In this document: one piece after another, positions 49,823 to 61,443 of the stretch | How positions within the stretch are numbered: position 1 is the stretch's first letter | How the letters are laid out: every line of letters starts with the position of its first letter | Source of the DNA: Undaria pinnatifida | Lineage: Eukaryota > Sar > Phaeophyceae > Laminariales > Alariaceae | NCBI GenBank assembly: GCA_012845835.1 | Contig: JABAKD010000029.1 | Location: forward strand, 7,249,484 to 7,313,483 | Length of the DNA: 64,000 bases | Direction: 5' to 3' | Position numbers and translations under genes: made by a program | Notes under the pieces: generated by a model | What the model saw: the letters and a program-made list of their open reading frames with translations, nothing else | Database searches by the model: none | Told to the model about the DNA's origin: nothing

Positions 49823-49925
49823 AAACCCGCTCGCTTTTGATCAAAACCAGGCCCCCTTTCCCTTCACAGCTGTCAGATTTTGTCCCCCTCAGAAACGGGT
49901 TTTATAGTTTCCGCGCACAGACTGA
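49100..49925 (+). repeat. Tandem repeat units punctuated by long poly(C) runs
   Basis: Units of about 130-150 bases share ACTGAT...CCAAAACCGTCA, TTTATCCCCTC and a CGCACA(T/A)ATTG-like end. Each is followed by a C-run. The longest run is 50 C (49770-49819); others are at 49112-49132, 49313-49334, 49410-49434 and 49632-49664. Within it, 49160-49287 is a near-perfect 64-bp tandem pair. The block 49486-50100 recurs at 55462-56110. Confidence 0.85.
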
Positions 49926-49939
49926 CTAAAATCACCCTG

Positions 49940-50275
49940 TTGACCCTGATAGCTACACTGTAGTTGTAAGGGGAGTCGCCGACCTATATCCTTAATGAGG
50001 ACACACAACTCGTAATGCGCGCGATCGGAGTATCACACACAGCTTGCAAAGATGAGTTTCGACGAAATCTTCGATCTCACAGCTGGAGTGTATTTTCGTT
50101 TTTTATAATATACTTACTTGCTACACTGTAGTTGCAAGGGGAGTCGCCGATCTACCACACAACCCGTAATACGCGCGATCGGAGTATCACACACAGCTTA
50201 CGAAGATGAGTTTCGACAAAATCTTCGATCTCACAGCTAGCTGGAGTGTATTTTCATTTTTTATAATATACTTGT
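49940..50275 (+). repeat. Tandem pair of a GTAAGGGGAGTCGCCGA unit ending in DC core
   Basis: Two copies (about 49950-50115 and 50116-50270). Each runs from CTACACTGTAGTTG(T/C)AAGG through GCGCGATCGGAGTATCACAC to the DC-type core (CAGCTT(G/A)C(A/G)AAGATGAG and GATCTCACAGCT). A third copy is at 55950-56110. Confidence 0.8.
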
Positions 50276-51055
50276 TCTTAATACACTTGTTCTTGTTCTC
50301 TTCAACGCGCCTCGTGAGCGAAGCAAACCCCGTGGATATTGCATCCCATCATGTCTTGTGTATTGAGGATACAATATTATACTTACCTGTGGTACCTGTG
50401 TAGGGGGGGGGTGCATACAGCAGTTGTGCGTACTCAATCAAGAGGGTATATATATGCTGGCAAGGAGAATGGATTGGGTTAGTATAGACTATAGTATTCG
50501 AAGCATTTTATCAGTTGGATTTGCGTTCGGAATTAATTTAATTGTGAACTGCACATACATTGTCGGCAAGGTGTTCATGAGGGAGGACAGACCTTTCCTT
50601 CACCCGTCTTAGCACACAAGAAAGAACAGATGATACACACAGCACTAAAAATTACCGCTTGTTTTTGAAAGCTTTTTGTTGCGCTCGGCTGTGTGTTTTT
50701 TAACAATTCATGAGAGGGCATCGACCCAACCCAACCAGCCCCAGCCCGAAACCTGACCCCAACACTAGCCCAAACCCAAGTACAGGCTAATCAGAGGCTC
50801 CGACCCGAGATCGGCTTCGCCGCGCGTTTGGGGAAATCTGCTAGAACTCTGCTACTTACCTCGCAGTCGGCGGCCACCTCGGTCTTGTTGTCAGGCTTCA
50901 TCGCCGTACTCGCAGTAGAACTTCGGCGGCTCGTTGTTGTTGTCGTCGCAGTTGTTGTCGTAGCGAACGATCTTCTTATACAACCATCTGCTGTGATGCC
51001 GGACGCATCGCAGGGAGGTGTAAATGTGTGTTGGATAGTTGCTATGTTTGCCATT

Positions 51056-51114
51056 TTTTTTTTTTTTTTTTTCTTTGTTCTCCGGCGGCTGGGAAAAAAA
51101 AGCTTACCTGGTAT
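51056..51114 (-). repeat. Poly(A)-tailed retroelement fragment, family PA (copy 6)
   Basis: The shortest copy: a T-run and the CTCCGGCGGCTGGG 3' end only. Confidence 0.65.
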
Positions 51115-51639
51115 TGTTTGCCATCATCCGCCGATCAATGTAGTATGTATAGTATGTGCAGTAAGATGTACATTCATATCGACAGCAATAACCAAGGGGA
51201 AAGCCCACAGCAGTGGATACATATGTGCACATAACATCATACAGATAGGTATGATATAACAAAGCCGGTAGTCTATACAAGTACGTACCTGGTAGTCTAT
51301 ATGGTTTGTATGTAATCGAGATGAGATATTTCCATACTCCTCGCAGACGCATCGATCGGCGTGAGACAATCTGCAGGCACTGCTGTGACCCCCTTGTCGA
51401 GAAGATCAGCTTCGAAAAACGTCCGGAGGGGTGTGTTATCCTGAGGAGTGCTTTACGACGTTGGTAGTCGTCAACCACCAGGGGGCGGAGATCTAATACC
51501 CGTCGGGCAGATCAGATAGATAGATAAATAGATTATCTAGTTTTTTTGGGAAGCATTCCGGATTTACCTCGTCTGCAAGGTCTAACCGTATCTATGCTTG
51601 CTGGCTGAGATCTGTATCATATGACATACCTGGTACATA

Positions 51640-52080
51640 TTTTATCACTACCGAGGACCAACGCCCGAATGGGTAGGGTGGACCGTAACTGGACCAAGTC
51701 CGGCGGAAGGCCATCTCCCATGGCCAGGGGTTTTGTTAGTGGTTGAGCTTGCGCAAGTCCCACACTACTACCCGGAAAGATGACATTCCGGGTGGCTATC
51801 TCCACCGAAACTGACCCTCAGGGGACAGGCCGGGTCGACATACACACGCATCCGTATACAACGGCAGCGTGCGCTGCCGGGGTTGTAACGAAGACCACTG
51901 ATAGGGACAGCTAACGCTATACCTACAATGGGACACGAAGGGTGCGCCAGCTAGCGTTGGGCTGCGAAAGCAACTGAGTTAAATCGACACACGACGCGTA
52001 TGAAAATACGTGGAAGTGTGGTGAGCTAGAGCTTTATTTTTCCCCATCCGCCGGAGGATAAAAAAAAAAAAAAAAAATTA
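51640..52080 (+). repeat. Poly(A)-tailed retroelement fragment, family PA (copy 7, longest)
   Basis: About 440 bases ending in 18 A. The extra 5' part carries GGTGGACCGTAACTGG, AAGTCCGGCGGAAGGCC and GGTGGCTATCTCCACC hairpins not present in shorter copies. It has no frame that I recognise and no good A or B box, so a LINE 3' untranslated region is more likely than a SINE. Confidence 0.75.
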
Positions 52081-52084
52081 TAAC

Positions 52085-52600
52085 TAATTTTCAAGGACGT
52101 GGTCAGCCGTGAGTTCGACGAATTTCAGGTCAATACTCATCTTTGCAAGCTGCGTTGTTGGTACTCGTAATATATTATATGGGTGATTTTTTATTGGGAG
52201 ATGTCCTATTTTTTGTCCACTATAATGGTAAGTGTTGGTATTTATACTTTATTTAGGTGGGGAATTTTGAGCTAGGTGAAACATCACATACATATATTTT
52301 ATAAATTTATTATTAATACTAAAGTTTCCACTATATACTCCGAGTATAATATTATTTTTACTAGTATAATATACTGCTCTATCATATGTACGGTAGGGGG
52401 TTTATTTTGTTTTTCTCCCCCCGGCTTTAATATCGTGAAGAGTACGAATACAGGATATTATTAGTCATCTATATGTTGCTCTTAATACAGCATTCGAGAA
52501 TTAAAGTCAGCTACTCCCACCCCAAAAATAATAAAAACTCTGTGGGACACGAACCCACGGTTCCAAATCGATACGCTGTCACTCTAATGTTTAAATACAA
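52085..52600 (-). mobile_element. SINE-like element with DC core, copy 2
   Basis: The partner of 38945-39480. The minus-strand head has GCGTATCGATTTGG and CGTGGGTTCGTGTCCC (B-box-like); the far end is the DC core at 52092-52150. It abuts PA copy 7 directly, so one inserted beside the tail of the other. Confidence 0.65.
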
Positions 52601-53074
52601 GGGCTTCGCTCGCGGGCGGCTGGACGCCGCCCGCTACGCTCGCGCAAGGCAAGGAAGAATGCAACTAAAAACATGTGAAGGGGGCAGAAAGAAGGGGCCC
52701 ACGATTTGGTGCGGACAGCGATTTGATAATGCCAAGAGCTGCTTGTGCAAAGCAAATTGCCTTGTTGTTGTGCTCAGCTGTGTTGTGTGCTTTTGGTACC
52801 GGTGTTACGTTCTGATCGGCGGTACGGGGGTACTTTCTTTGCGTGGGGGAAAAAACAGGGGGCCGTGCAAGATCGAATACATGTAGAAAAAAAAGAAGAA
52901 GTATAGACTATAGTACACAACAACACGTATTATACCCGGTACTGCTCAAGTCTATGTTCGAAAGAAAGGACACATCGCAGCACGACACAGCACCGCAGCG
53001 AAGGGCACACGGCACCGCACCGCACGGCTCCCCACGGCGCTACGCTGAGCTGCTGGGCTGTATAAAGCCGGACT

Positions 53075-53140
53075 GATCTGAGCTGGGCGTGAATTGTGAT
53101 CCAACAGCGTAGTACCTGATAGTATGTACAAACCTGGTGT
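53075..53140 (+). repeat. Short repeat, CTGAGCTGGG(C/G)GTG type (copy 1)
   Basis: Matches 54131-54190 (TGAGCTGGGNGTG, TGTGATCCAACA, TATGTACAAAC). Both copies follow a GC-rich CAGC/CGCTGC low-complexity patch or precede one. Confidence 0.6.
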
Positions 53141-53150
53141 AGTAGTACCG

Positions 53151-53640
53151 GTATGTACTACTATAAGCCTCAAGGTCTCCTCGTAGGTTCGAATCCCGGT
53201 GTCATCGGGGAAAGAAAATGATCCTCATGAAAAAATAAATGGATATCAACGTGACCTTGTGGCCTTCTAGTAGATAGACTGTCCACTTATAAGCCTGGTG
53301 TTCTTTGGTTGAATCCAGGGGTCATACGAGGAAAAAAATTTTCCTCATGACAAAAATGATGTTTATTTTTTGGTAAAAAATGCTAGTACTGGTAGATACA
53401 CCACTCACTGCTGCTGTGACATATTGTGGTCTAGTACATAGACTGTCCGCGTATAATCCTGGTGGCCTTCGCTGGTTCGAATCCGGGTGTCATCGAAAAA
53501 AAAATTGATCCTCATGAAAAATCGATATTTATTTGTCAAGAAAAAAATAAGATAGCAATGTGACTTTGTGGTCTAGTAGATAGACTGTCCGCTTATAAGC
53601 CTGGTTTTCGTTAGTTGAATCCAGGCGTCATCGGGGAAAA
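53151..53640 (+). repeat. Row of four tRNA-like modules with A-rich spacers
   Basis: Modules at about 53151-53216 (T-arm half only), 53251-53326, 53416-53494 and 53560-53633. The last three share TGAC at the start, a D-arm-like GTCTAGTAGATAGAC, a CCGCTTATAAGCC middle, a T-arm with GGTTCGAATCC (or TTGAATCC), and GTCATC at the end. Each is followed by GGGGAAAAA and ATCCTCATGAAAA. The anticodon stem does not pair well and the acceptor shows only four pairs, so they are not called as working tRNA genes. They look like head-to-tail tRNA-derived repeats. Confidence 0.7.
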
Positions 53641-53689
53641 AAAAAATGTCCTCTTAAAGGAATCGATATATTTTATACCATGGTATAAA

Positions 53690-53730
53690 TTTTGAAAAAC
53701 ATCAGCTGTGAGTACGACCGGTTGAATGGT
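53690..53730 (+). repeat. Dispersed core element, family DC (fragment)
   Basis: AAAACATCAGCTGTGAGTAC, a short decayed match. Confidence 0.45.
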
Positions 53731-54130
53731 TGAAACTCAAAGCAAGAAATCAAAGAAAAGCTGGACCAGTTGTGCATGTCCAGAAGAAAATGAAAAACGA
53801 GTTCGAACGAATCAAATTTAAAGGAGATGGTAGAAAATGAACGAGGAAACAACTGAAAAACGAAAAAAGTACAATAATTGTCATAACTGGTCCACAGCTT
53901 AAGCTTGCTCCTGTTGTTGCCTTGTGTGCTGTGTGCCCTTGGGCGCATTACAAAAAGCTCGCATGGACGTACGTCTATTAAAATGCAAGTTCAACTCCCT
54001 CGCATGGACGTCCTTTAAAATGCATATTCAGCTCCCGAAGAAACAAAGTTGCAAGTTCAACTCCCAAAAACAAAAGTTACTTGGAAAAAAAGAGTTGAAA
54101 AAAAAAAAGTTAAAAAAACGTTCAGAACAT

Positions 54131-54195
54131 GGGCTGACCTGAGCTGGGGGTGCGTTGTGATCCAACAACGTATTATGTACAAACTTATTACTGGT
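54131..54195 (+). repeat. Short repeat, CTGAGCTGGG(C/G)GTG type (copy 2)
   Basis: The partner of 53075-53140 in the same orientation. Confidence 0.6.
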
Positions 54196-54663
54196 ACGTG
54201 GGATGATACTGCGAATGAATGTTACTGGCATGTACGAACTATTAAAAGTACCGCAAAGCACGCAGCATGGCAAAGCAGCAAAGAAAGCACGTCAAAGCAC
54301 AGCGCTGCGCTCTGCTAAGCTAGAGCTGCAGGGCATCGCAGGGCACTGCACGGCGCTGCGTTGCTGCGAGCTATAGCGCTGCGGTGGGGTGCTGGGCGGT
54401 GCGAAGCTGATGAGCCAAGCCCAGATCTCAGCTGACGAAACTCGGGGATGCCAGAGGGAAGCACCAACCGAGCGCTTTCGGCACGAAGATATTTGTAATT
54501 TCCCCAGCAGCAACTAATTGGGAACTTCGGGACGGTTCTTTTCCCCAGCAACTAATTTTCTTTTCGGCAATTACGGGCTGAGAAGGGCTGAGAGGGGGGA
54601 GGATATGCCGAGCGAGACCTCCGAGGGGGTCGAGGTCTAAGTAATTAAGTTTACATGTATATA

Positions 54664-54790
54664 TTTTCAGGACGTCAGGTAGGTGTGAGTTCGACGAATT
54701 TCAAGTCATACTCATATATTTTGAATCTGCTTGTTGGTACTTAAGTTTTGTACTATCTATGCTATGTGGGTGTTTTTTTTTTGGGAGGGG
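54664..54790 (+). repeat. Dispersed core element, family DC
   Basis: GACGTCAGGTAGGTGTGAGT, TTCGACGAATTTCAAGTCAT, TTGGTACTT, GTGGGTG, then a T-run. It is the same arrangement as 38953-39050 and 52092-52200. Confidence 0.7.
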
Positions 54791-54794
54791 TCCT

Positions 54795-55440
54795 TTTCTT
54801 TTATAAATGAATGTTTTATTTGTTCACGCGTTTTCCGGATGTCATCTTTTAATTTCTGCTCTTCTTGTACAACATCTCAAAACTAAATATTTAGTCTAGA
54901 CTAGACTATATATTTAGGATTTTGGTTATTATCTAGATCGCGATCTCACCCAATCAATCATAGAGATATCGGTGGGCGGTCTAACTTTGACCCGTTAGCT
55001 CATCAACCTGGCCCGTCAAGCCACCAAGGAATATTCACGTGTATTAGCTTTGTGGGGACTTCCCTAACGGCCGTCCGTCAAGGGGCAAGAACACCGTCAA
55101 CAGACATAGTCTATATCTTCGGTCCGATCCGTTACTGCATTTTTTCGAGTAAATGTAAAACTTAACAACGGTAAAGGATTTTACAAAGGCATTGGTCTAT
55201 CAAACTGTCCCTGCCCGGCTGATCGGCTGGATGTTCACGTCGTGACACGATTTATCTGACGAACAATGGTGCCAAAACATCAAAACGTCAAAACAAGTGT
55301 CGAATGTCGAAATAATGTCAAAAACCGTCACAAACTTTGTATGTAGCCAAATGAATCAGGAAACGGCAATTTAGGCCTGTGACGGACGACCGCCGAGACG
55401 TAGATATATTATTTCTAGTGAGTGAGATCCAGCAACAACA
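54795..55440. other. Gene-poor sequence
   Basis: AT-rich. A vague resemblance of 55060-55090 (GGCCGTCCGTCAAGGGGCA) to 27578-27602. Nothing else. Confidence 0.3.
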
Positions 55441-55461
55441 GGTGCTACTGCTATATATACA

Positions 55462-56110
55462 CCCCCTCGAACACTCCACCCTCTCTCTACTCACTGATTG
55501 TACGACTTACCCCAGGATATACATGATAAACTGATGCATCATTTCCAAAACCGTCACATTTATCCCCTCAAAATAATGTATAGTTTCCACGCACATATTG
55601 AGCTGCCCCACACGCCCCAGTCCCGCCCCAACCCCCCCCCCCCCCCAATTAATAAACTGATGCCAAAACCGTCGGATTTATCCCCTTGAAAGGATTATAA
55701 CTTACATGCACAAATTGCCCCCCCTTTCCCCCCCCCCCCCCCTCCCCTCCAAACCCGCTCGCTTTTGATCAAAACCAGGCCCCCACGTCCTTCAAAACTC
55801 CGCCCCCCTCCCCTCACCGGTTATTCGACTTACAAGATTCACTTGATAAAAAGATACATTTCCCTCCACAGCTGTCAGATTTTGTCCCCCTCAGAAACGG
55901 GTTTTATAGTTTCCGCGCACAGACTGACTAAAATCACCCTGTTGACCCTGATAGCTACACTGTAGTTGTAAGGGGAGTCGCCGACCTATATCCTTAATGA
56001 GGACACACAACTCGTAATGCGCGCGATCGGAGTATCACACACAGCTTGCAAAGATGAGTTTCGACGAAATCTTCGATCTCACAGCTAGCTGGAGTGTATT
56101 TTCATTTTTT
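55462..56110 (+). repeat. Second copy of the poly(C)-punctuated repeat block
   Basis: Follows 49486-50100 in order with high identity: CCCTCGAACACTCCACCCTC, CCAAAACCGTCACATTTATC, the CTCAGAAACGGGTTTTATAG unit, then the GTAAGGGGAGTCGCCGAC unit and DC core. Here the C-runs are far shorter (about 13-15), and there is an extra 75-base unit at 55785-55860 missing from the first copy. Confidence 0.85.
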
Positions 56111-57380
56111 ACAATATACAATAATAATTGTTCCTGCCTAACGCCGGTGCGCGCGAGGCCCATGTACGGCCATTCTAACATCCCAGTTCTGGGCCTCGTC
56201 GTCGGTTGTGCCAGGTTGTGTACCAGGCTTTTAGTGGAATCATGCCGACAGACATTCTCATGGAGTAATTACTGATTCGACGGTATTCGTGCTTTATTTG
56301 GGATGCCAATATAATACCGACACAACAGCAGAGGCGCGTATGTATGCACGTACGTATTGATCGCGGTAAAGTACCATTTATCACGGATAACAGCACACCC
56401 CTCTTGCAAAAGAACACCCGCCGGGGGTATATTTTTTTAATCGTTTTTCGACAGACACTTTAATACCGCGCCCCTTTCGGACGTATACCTGAAAACATGG
56501 AGTATCACACCCCGTGGACACCATTCACCTACAACACGCACGCTCCGATAAGGATATCTGCACGTACCAACATGGAGGCAATTGCTGCGCCCCATCACAG
56601 TAGTGGGTCGTTTGAGCCTACGACCCGGACCGCATCGGTACCTGTGCTGCTGCCGCGCCTCGAGCGGGGGTCAAGTCCACTTTTCTGGCTCCATCCCGCC
56701 TAACGGTACCAGTACTGGTACTGCCATTCCTGCCGTGGCGCAAACCCCCACGGTAGGAGTGGCAGTACCCGTACCAGTGAAGACCAAAGCGCTCTGGCAG
56801 CAGCGCCCAACACCTCAGCCGCAAGGCCTGAGACCATGGCAGCAGCTCCGGAATTGTCAGCCACTCACACCCCCTTCAGTCTGCTGGGGTCTATTTACAC
56901 TCCAGAGCAACCAAAGGTACCGCTAGCCCACCCCCTCGTTCTCACACCTCCTGGCATCTGGCTGAGTCTGTTTCCACTCGTTATGCTAGCAACCGACGTC
57001 CCGTTATCAAACCCGATTGTTATCACACCCCCGAGCTGCGGGGTTCCCGCGCACGGTGCTTATCACCGGGGGTGCGCTCGATACCTCACCCCCCTGTATA
57101 AAAAAGCGCCCCCGTTGATGTATTCTCAAAGGTACAAAGTTTATCACCGGGGTGTGCTTTCATCCATGTTATACGGTACGTACACTCGTACAGTATCACA
57201 GTAAGACAAACTGCTTATGCCGAAAATTCCACTGCTGTGCACTATTCATACAATAGTGTTGTAATGGTTGTACTGTTAGTTAGGGGTATATCTACTGATG
57301 GTGTCGGTGTGTGTGCTGCTGTCGTTGCTCTGGCGCTTGGAGGTGTTTAGATGTACAGCAGCAGACAGTACTTGCTAGCA
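56111..57380. other. Gene-poor sequence
   Basis: No defensible gene. At 56188-56280 there is a partial match to the repeat at 57480-57605. Confidence 0.35.
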
Positions 57381-57394
57381 CGCTCTGCTCGTTG

Positions 57395-57608
57395 TACTGC
57401 TGTAAACTACAGCGTACTGTACTGTTACTGCGTGTTGCTCTACACGCGGTGCCGGTGGGTGTGCTTACAGCAGTCTTACTGTTGTGCCGGTGTTTGTGCT
57501 GTGTCTGAGTGTAGATGTAAAGTCTCGCCCCTGGGTTGTGCCAGGTTGTGCCAGGCTTCTCGGGGGATCGTGCAGATAATAAAGCGGACTTGGGCACAAT
57601 TATTGCTG
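57395..57608 (+). repeat. Dispersed repeat, family IR, left copy
   Basis: Roughly 200 bases that match 58870-59060 in reverse orientation: CTGTAAACTA, GCCGGTGTTTGTG, CTCGCCCCTGGGTTGTGCCA, AGCGGACTTGGGCAC, AATTATTGC. Confidence 0.65.
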
Positions 57609-58869
57609 AAGAATCATCATGGAGTCTGTGGAGTATTAGACAGGCAGCACGTTTGACACGATAACCCGAGAAAATACATCTATCCGTACTACGTCAGCCT
57701 TGGGCCACCTTATACGATGTATGTTGGGTTTTGTTTCCAAAGACCTGGGTTGTTCGAGCGACTTGATAATCTGAAATCCTAATGAGGTTTAAACCACGCC
57801 GGGGCAAGGGGCAAGCAAGTACTTGTGCGAAGATAAAAGGGAGAGGACATTGGAATCTCACGCGGCCACAATAGACAGAGTGATTGTCCCACACCAGCTC
57901 GACCGAAAAAAGGTTGTTTGTGTGTGGCAGACTCCTTCGTGATCGCAGATGAACAATGGATGCTAAATTGGAGATACGGCGTGGCGGGTTGAGGGAGGGA
58001 AAGACTCTTTGGGCTTGGCGATTTGTTTACTTGAAAAGTTGTGTTGGTTTGTCTTCGAAAACAAATGCTGCGATCGTTCGTTTTACGTGCGTTTGGGTGA
58101 GAAATGTCTCATCAAGTGTTTTTCAGGCGAGACTGGCTGCAATTTTTCCGAAGAGAAGCAAGAAGAGGTGTCTGCCTGTTGCTTGCTATTGATTGGTATA
58201 GGTACAGCAAAGGACGGGGAGGCTGCCATACATTGATTCTCCACACCTGTCCGCGAGGACGTAGGGTGGGGCTTATATCAGCACGCGTTTGCTCAAATTG
58301 GTGCATGCGGGGGACACTTTGTGCAATTCATTGTCGAGCAAAAGGTATTCTCCGTATCGAAGCATTCACCCGTTGAAAACTCTCGAGAAGTCTCGACAAT
58401 CTCTTTCTTCTTTCCTAAGCAGTTCGCAACTCGGCAGCAGTCCAAGACATGACAGCGGACGACTGCGCGCAGGCCAGAATCGCTCACCTTGATGCAATGG
58501 TGGGCCTTTATTGCCCGGGTCCATGAATGACCCCCTCGTCAAGGTCATCTGTCTTTCTCGACCGCCGCAGAAGGGGGCGTTGTCGTTGGTGTTGTTATGT
58601 TCGTGGCCGCCCTTGCTTGTTGTGGGCGGTTTCGTCAGGTGGGGGCTTTTGTACAAAAACAAAACATGCAGACGAAATTTCTAGAAACCCCTGGACGGAC
58701 ATCAAATGTCCCCCAGGGACGGTCTGGTTGAGTCGTGAGTAGTAGTATCGACTGTGCAGCTACGAGGCTCTCGCAGGGCTTGGGCGTTTTTTCTCTTCTT
58801 TTCTTCGTTGTTCACGCGTGCCTCCTGCCTGCTGTGGTGCTGCCTGCTGTCTGCATTGATTGCCGGTTG

Positions 58870-59062
58870 GTTGTAACCAATGCAATAATAGTGCCCGAAT
58901 CCGTTTTATCTGCTGCGTGATCCCACCCAGAGCCCGACACAATCTGGGACAACCAGGGGCGAGACTGTGCATTTACACCACAAACACCGGTACAGCGGTA
59001 GTACTGTATACAGTGCGCTAAAAATATAGTTTACAGAAGAAGCAGTACAAGCATATATTATT
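58870..59062 (-). repeat. Dispersed repeat, family IR, right copy (inverted)
   Basis: The reverse complement of the element at 57395, about 75 percent similar by eye. With the left copy it brackets 1.26 kb of sequence in which I recognise no transposase. Confidence 0.65.
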
Positions 59063-59779
59063 AGGCGGACCGGAGCAAATGATACGTGATGTTGTGTTGG
59101 AAAGTTAATATCAGCTGTCGATTTCAGTATAGTAGAATAATATATGAATACCTCGAGTAATGGTATTTATGTGGTATGCTGTTGAGTTGGTGTTTCTGTG
59201 TTCACCCTGGTATTAATTAATTAAACATTCATTGCCATATAAGGGATGAATGCTGTTCACACGAAAAAAAGTGGGAACTACACTGTACGTGAATCACAGT
59301 GTTTCCGTGGCTCGCTGTGGCGAGAAGGCAGTTTCGGGGAGGTTCGTGTTGGTGAGCCCAATGGCAAGCAATGTGTTTAGATGGCTTGCTTGGCGAGAAT
59401 AACCAAAGCATGACTATTCGAACACTGCTATACAAGGGGGCAAGGCGGGGGGGGCTCCTCTCCACCTGTGTGGTCGTGGTTTGCTGTTGCAGAAGGTCGT
59501 GTGAGTCATTCCTAACGAATACAAATAATTGTCTTAAACAAGTCTGCCATGAACAAGCTCGTGCGAGTTGACAGTGAGAGCTAGAAAGTAAATTCATGTA
59601 ATATCAAGTGCCTCTGGCATTTAGAAGCATATTGATCAAGTCAGACATCAGGAGTGCAGCAGCAAGAAATATTCAGACAATTTTATTTATTCGCCGATTG
59701 CTTATTGGGTTGTGCTGTTTTTGCTGTATTGTGCCAGGTGCTTTCTTTCAGCGCGCTTGCTATCTGCATCATCGTTAAC

Positions 59780-60110
59780 CACCACCACCATCATCATCAG
59801 CGTCATCATCATCTTCATCATAATCGTCATCTATCATCATCCTCATCATCATCGTCATCATCATCATCGTCATCATCTATCATCACCATCGTCATCTACC
59901 ATCATTGTCATCGTGATCACCATCACCATCATCGTCATCATCGTCATCATAATTATCATCATCGTCATATCATCTGTCATCTACCTGGTATCACCTATCA
60001 TCTATCATCTATAATTCATCATCTTTCATCTATCATCATCATCATCATCGCCATCATAATCATCATAATCATCATCGCCATTACCGTCATTGTCATCATG
60101 TCACCTTCAC
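59780..60110 (+). repeat. (CAT/ATC)n microsatellite
   Basis: CATCATCATCGTCATC-type triplets with ATCTATCATC blocks near 60000. It is the homologue of 25480-25660. Confidence 0.9.
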
Positions 60111-60604
60111 CTAACGAGTGAGGTTGATGCTGCCCAGAAAACCTATTACTACATATGGGGGGCGTGCATTTTTACGGACCGGTTGAGGTGCTAGAGACAA
60201 GAATTACTATAGCTGTTCACAAAAATATTACCAAACTACTGCCGCTTCTCTTTGTGTGATCGGTATGGATAACCCCCCCCCCCCTCGTCCTAAAATTCCC
60301 CGCGGTTCAGCTCGCGTTCAAATAACAATTACTGAACACAGCAAGTAAAAACTGATCACGGCTTGCCTTTCGCCAGGCGAAACAAACCAGCCGCTGTCTC
60401 CTCCAGCTGCCCGCCCCCACGATTAGTTCCCAGTCCTCGCTTCCTCCATCCTTGACTACTAAAAATTACGACCCCGCCCCCTACGCAGTTTTGGTATATT
60501 TGATAGCATTCATTTCCCACTGCTGCCCTTTGTGCTCTCCCCTCCCTGCCTCATCTTCGAAACTCAGGTTGTTAGTGGCATGTAGTTTACCCTTCATATG
60601 ACTC

Positions 60605-60755
60605 GCTGAACACCTAACGGCACCTTCTGCTTGGTCGGTGAAAACGCAACCTGCCCCGTCCCGGCATTGTGCGGATACGAGGAGGGTCTACGGTCATACG
60701 ACTACGGCCATGCATGACACGAGCATCCCCCTCCCCAACTCCTCCCCCCTCCGTC
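60605..60755 (+). repeat. LINE 3' end fragment, C-tail family CR (copy 6)
   Basis: The plus strand reads APSRHCADTRRVYGHTTTAM and then a C-rich tail (CCCCCTCCCC...). Orthologous in position to 26140-26290 in the other duplication copy, but less decayed in its peptide. Confidence 0.75.
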
Positions 60756-61443
60756 CTCCTCAACTTGTTTTTTGTTTATGGAATTATTATCTACTTGCTC
60801 ACTGCTCTTCACGATTGACACTTCGGACTAGGCAAGCAAACGTCCCACCGTGATGGCCCCATCAACTAGCGAAATGATGACTGCTGACACGCAAAGAGAC
60901 GGGTGATACCATGCAACCAAAACGGCCCGAGCCATCGGGCACTTGTTTGCTTACCCTGTGGCACCCATCAATCGATCATAAGGCAGCTGTTCGCTTACTC
61001 CGCGGCATGAACCAATCGACCGCAGTGGAAGAATGGAAAACAAATCGCCGTCGCAGTGGAAGCAAGTCTCAGTCTCGCACCAGGGAGGAGTGAGCGCCAT
61101 CATCGTCATTATCACCATAATAGACAGTGTCTTCCTCCTCTTTCGCCCCCCCCCCCCCCCCCCCCCCCTCCTCCTCCTCCTCCTCCTCGCCCCTCCTTCT
61201 CCTCCTGCGCATCATCAGCCCTCCTCCTCCTCGTCCACGTCCTCCTCCTCCCCCGCTGCTCCTGTTCCTCTTCATCGTCAACATCACCATGATCTGCCTC
61301 GTTCTCATTCAATTCATCAATAAATGATTCATGAGGCCCGTGGTTCCCGCCCATTCCACTAACCCAATTTTGGGAAACCCATTTGGCAAAAATCACAACA
61401 TAATAAAAATATATGATTTCCCTTAACCCTTCCACCACACGCT

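Larger units (their letters stand above)
59405..61443 (+). repeat. Segmental duplication copy 2, older left part
   Basis: The counterpart of 25135-27108. It lacks the 99-bp tandem and about 45 bases present at 26580-26630 in copy 1, and has a longer CAT/ATC microsatellite. Confidence 0.8.

Noticed and set aside
53251-53633. Functional tRNA genes
   Set aside because: T-arm and D-arm are present but anticodon and acceptor stems do not pair well in any module.
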